Below, piece by piece: positions 24,591-26,673 of a stretch of 26,673 nt of DNA (its first letter is position 1; each line of letters opens with the position of its first letter). The stretch covers positions 1-26,673 of the forward strand of contig JAEWEZ010000107.1 of assembly GCA_023389045.1 (NCBI GenBank), read 5' to 3'. Under the pieces are notes generated by a model, which saw nothing but the letters and a program-made list of their open reading frames with translations, ran no database searches and was not told the origin of the DNA. Source of the DNA: Actinomycetes bacterium. GTDB lineage: Bacteria; Actinomycetota; Actinomycetes; Actinomycetales; Dermabacteraceae. Position numbers and translations under genes: made by a program.

Positions 24591-24842
24591 ACCCTGATCG
24601 CTCGGACCGCTCCCTCCCGCGAAGCCCCCGTCGTGTCCATGGGCACGCCTCTACCCCTGACCCCTCGGACTATCGCGGCGGCACCGCTCCGACCTCGGGG
24701 CGATGAAACCCTGTTTTCTGGCACTTTGGTGCGAGGGTTGGCGCAGCTTGGTTCCAAGGCATGAGCGCCCAACGGTTGTGGGCGGGCGCAGGGGAAGCGT
24801 TGGCTGGAGGCGAAGACCGACCGTCTTGTGTCAGGAGTGATC
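24591..24842. other. Intergenic region upstream of the GH183 gene
   Basis: No gene is supported. It contains a motif shared with the GH172 promoter region (24722-24742), a perfect dyad CTTGG-TT-CCAAG (24747-24758), an inverted repeat CGCCCA/TGGGCG around AACGGTTG (24766-24784), and GGGGAAGCGTTGGCT (24791-24805), which resembles the operator at 19047. No strong -35/-10 pair was found. The AGGAG ribosome-binding site of the GH183 gene is at 24833-24837. Confidence 0.45.
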
Positions 24843-26006
24843 ATGACCGACCGTACTCACACCCCCTCGCCGTCCGCACCCAGCGAGCTGCCCGGATCCG
24901 CCCTCGGCTCCACCATGCAGCGGCGTGACCTCTTCCGCCTCACGGCAGCCGGCGCGCTCGGCGTCGCGGGAGCCTTCGGAGCCGGAGCGGCGCTCGCCAG
25001 CCCCGCCTCTGCTGCCGGTTCGGTGAAGCGGCTCGGCCCGATCACCGGCCCCGGTCTGACCACCGCCTTCCGTATGGAAGCGACCGACCTCGGCATCCCC
25101 GTACGCTGCCCGGACGGTCGCCACCTCTACGTTTTCGGTGACACCTTCGAAAAGGCCGGGGTGCCGCTGCGCGATGCCGGTTTCTGGCGCTCGCCCACCG
25201 GTTTGTACACCGATGGTTCCCACCCCTCCAAGGGCATCCGCTTCACCGGGGCCGTCGGCGGGCAGACCGCCGAGCAGATGATCCCCTACGAGCACAACAA
25301 GGACGGTTTGGGAACCAAGATCCCCTCGGACATCATCGAGGTGGACGGCATCCTCTACCTGTATGTGTGGAAGTCCGGTACGGAAGGTTTCGGCACCCTC
25401 AAGGGCACCGAGGTGTGGAGTTCGAAGGACAACGGAGCCACCTGGCAACCCACGAAGGCGTACTGGCCGGCCGACGCCTTCGGCGGGATCCTGCACAACA
25501 TGACCTGGGCGCGTCACCGCGACGGTTTCGTGTACATGTACTGCTCAAAGTACCGCAAGGGCCCGCTGCACATGTTCCGTGTGCGTGCCGAGAAAATCTG
25601 GGACGTGGCCGCGTATGAGCCGTGGGGTTGGACCCAGGAACGGGGCTGGCAGTGGGGCCAGGCTCCCACCCCGATCCTGCACGGTGAGTTCGGCGAGATG
25701 TGCCTGCGTGAGCTCGACGGTCGCTTCCTGCTGACCTTCTTTGACCCGAAGGCATACAACATTCGCGCACTGGTGGTGGATCAGCCGTGGAGTGATCTGA
25801 CGGTGGCGCGTCAGGTCACGCTGCTACGCGGTGGCGCCTGGGGCATGGAGAGCGACCAGGTGGTTGCCCAGCTCTACGGCTCCTACGTGGTTCCGGGATC
25901 GACCCTAGCTGATCTGCATCTGGTGGTCTCGCAGTGGCATACGGGGGAGGGCAATAACGACACCCCGTATCACGCGATGCATTTCCAGTTCCGCGGCATG
26001 CTGTGA
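24843..26006 (+). CDS. GH183 (DUF4185) glycoside hydrolase, putative secreted endo-D-arabinanase
   Basis: A 387-residue protein. Residues 26-58 form a Tat signal: MQRRDLFRLTAAGALG, an Ala/Gly-rich hydrophobic core and an ASPASA cleavage site. The mature part is a DUF4185 beta-propeller: TAFRMEATDLGIPV, LYVFGDTFEKAG (Asp100), GTEVWSSKDNGATW, FGGILHNMTWARH, MYCSKYRKGPLHMF, LTFFDPKAYNIRA. DUF4185 has been assigned to GH183, whose characterised members are endo-acting D-arabinofuranosidases that cut mycobacterial arabinogalactan and lipoarabinomannan. An upstream GTG at 24828 is in frame, but the AGGAG at 24833-24837 selects the ATG at 24843. It follows the D-arabinose-type operon after 252 nt and would supply its oligosaccharides. 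Confidence 0.9.
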   Translation: MTDRTHTPSPSAPSELPGSALGSTMQRRDLFRLTAAGALGVAGAFGAGAALASPASAAGSVKRLGPITGPGLTTAFRMEATDLGIPVRCPDGRHLYVFGDTFEKAGVPLRDAGFWRSPTGLYTDGSHPSKGIRFTGAVGGQTAEQMIPYEHNKDGLGTKIPSDIIEVDGILYLYVWKSGTEGFGTLKGTEVWSSKDNGATWQPTKAYWPADAFGGILHNMTWARHRDGFVYMYCSKYRKGPLHMFRVRAEKIWDVAAYEPWGWTQERGWQWGQAPTPILHGEFGEMCLRELDGRFLLTFFDPKAYNIRALVVDQPWSDLTVARQVTLLRGGAWGMESDQVVAQLYGSYVVPGSTLADLHLVVSQWHTGEGNNDTPYHAMHFQFRGML

Positions 26007-26064
26007 GCTGATCAGACACGCGCCGGTGCCACGGGGCGCGAGAGGCGAGTTCCCAGCAGGCACG

Positions 26065-26102
26065 ACAACGGGCGGGTCCTTTTGAGAGGGCCCGCCCGTT
26101 GT
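26065..26102. terminator. Strong hairpin terminator after the GH183 gene
   Basis: ACAACGGGCGGG (26065-26076) is perfectly complementary to CCCGCCCGTTGT (26091-26102) with a 14-nt loop that can extend pairing further. It lies about 60 nt after the GH183 stop. Confidence 0.8.
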
Positions 26103-26171
26103 GTTCCGCGGGTGCGTGCTATGCGGTGATGCGGCGCGCTGCGCGGTGGGGTGAGGGGAAAGGAACGAGAG

Positions 26172-26218
26172 CGCGCCGCCGATCGGAACCGTTCGCCCCA
26201 TGTCCGATCGGCGGCGCG
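26172..26218. terminator. 16-bp perfect GC-rich hairpin
   Basis: CGCGCCGCCGATCGGA (26172-26187) pairs exactly with TCCGATCGGCGGCGCG (26203-26218), loop 15 nt. It is a second strong hairpin 70 nt after the first and could terminate transcription coming from the right-hand side. Confidence 0.55.
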
Positions 26219-26383
26219 TCATGTCGCGACGGCTCGTGGTGCCCCCACAGCGTCTGCGACGTCTCGTGGTCAGTGGGCTCGGAGGTTTTCTCCCTCGGAG
26301 GTGTTCCCTCTGACTGATAAGAAGATTAGTCGGACCTTTTTGGATTTGGCAAGTCGCGAGTTGCGAAAAGATTGTGAAGGCGG
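26219..26383. other. Gene-free region with dyad-symmetric sites
   Basis: With 26007-26218 this makes a gap of about 377 bases without a credible gene. It holds an imperfect dyad GCAAgTCGCGAgTTGC (26349-26364) and an AT-richer stretch with an imperfect dyad GACTGAT/ATTAGTC (about 26315-26334). No gene start can be matched to either site. Confidence 0.4.
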
Positions 26384-26673
26384 TCACGGGAGTGTGGCGG
26401 GCGGTTCTCCGGCCTCAGAAGGCAGGCAAAAGACCAGATCAGCGCGGGAAGAAGTGGATGCGACGAGGCGGGCATTGGCCTCATCGGGTCCGAGCGCCCA
26501 GGAGCGAGCCTCCGTCGGCCCCTTGCCAAAAAGCTGATGGCGCGCCACGAGACGTTCCCGTCGTACGGGATCCGGAAGCTCCACAACCAGCCGGAGCCCT
26601 TAGCAGCGACGGAAAGAAAACTCGACATACGCCATGGCGAGCTCGAAGAGCCGCCCGACGAATGTCAGGGGGA
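26384..26673 (-). pseudogene. Broken C-terminal part of a nucleoside/nucleotide-kinase-family gene (runs off the right edge)
   Basis: On the minus strand the last 65 or so codons read VVELPDPVRRERLVARH, FGKGPTEARSWALGPDEANA and RADLVF. This pattern (LPD..R.ERLV.RH..FGK, then DEANA.LV...RADLV) is what I know from the C-termini of actinomycete PanK-like nucleoside/nucleotide kinase proteins. The same frame is interrupted by a TAA at 26600-26602. Upstream of it another 23 codons stay open to the window edge (TFVGRLFELAMAYVEF), which may belong to the same gene. No start codon with a ribosome-binding site exists downstream of the TAA. I read it as a decayed gene; without the upstream sequence this stays tentative. 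Confidence 0.5.

Noticed and set aside
24828..24842. GTG start at 24828 for the GH183 protein
   Set aside because: The AGGAG at 24833-24837 lies inside that extension and is correctly spaced for the ATG at 24843.
26151..26537. A 128-codon + strand gene at the right end
   Set aside because: It runs through a 16-bp perfect hairpin, has low-complexity Arg/Ser/Ala content, and the opposite strand carries a better-supported kinase remnant.

Overview
The window is high-GC DNA with Shine-Dalgarno-led genes, Tat-type signal peptides (RR motif plus short hydrophobic run), CUT1 sugar transporters lacking their own ATPase, and an actinobacterial-type formylglycine-generating enzyme. This points to an actinomycete. 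A Micrococcales member such as a Dermabacteraceae relative is my guess from GC level and gene style, not something the sequence proves. No rRNA, tRNA, CRISPR array or intact insertion sequence was seen.

Left part (1-10330). On the minus strand lie the start of a sugar-binding lipoprotein and a transporter permease that has lost its first membrane segment. Divergent to them is a Gfo/Idh/MocA oxidoreductase plus LacI regulator pair. Next come two overlapping TenA-family thiamin-salvage genes behind a TPP riboswitch, an alpha/beta-hydrolase of the proline iminopeptidase type, and a lower-GC two-gene unit: a DUF262-DUF1524 (GmrSD-type) protein whose stop overlaps the start of a formylglycine-generating enzyme. 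A BRCT-domain remnant follows, with a small array of 22-bp degenerate repeats at its end.

Right part (10748-26006) is a polysaccharide-degradation island. Tat-exported NamZ (GH171, DUF1343) and NagZ (GH3) would strip MurNAc and GlcNAc from peptidoglycan fragments. They are followed by a decayed GH172 remnant and a cytoplasmic GH43/GH32-like propeller hydrolase. A CUT1 transporter (binding lipoprotein, two permeases) runs leftwards. Divergent from it runs GH172 (DUF2961), an FGGY sugar kinase, an L-fucose/D-arabinose-isomerase-like protein and a LacI regulator, followed by a Tat-exported DUF4185 (GH183) protein. GH183 and GH172 are the endo- and exo-D-arabinofuranosidase families. FucI-type isomerases convert D-arabinose to D-ribulose, and an FGGY kinase can make D-ribulose-5-phosphate. 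I therefore read the island as a complete route for eating D-arabinan, the polysaccharide of mycobacterial and corynebacterial arabinogalactan and lipoarabinomannan, placed beside peptidoglycan-scavenging enzymes. The two divergent promoters each carry a LacI-type operator just after the -10 box.

The far right edge (26384-26673) holds what looks like a broken C-terminal piece of a nucleoside-kinase-family gene.
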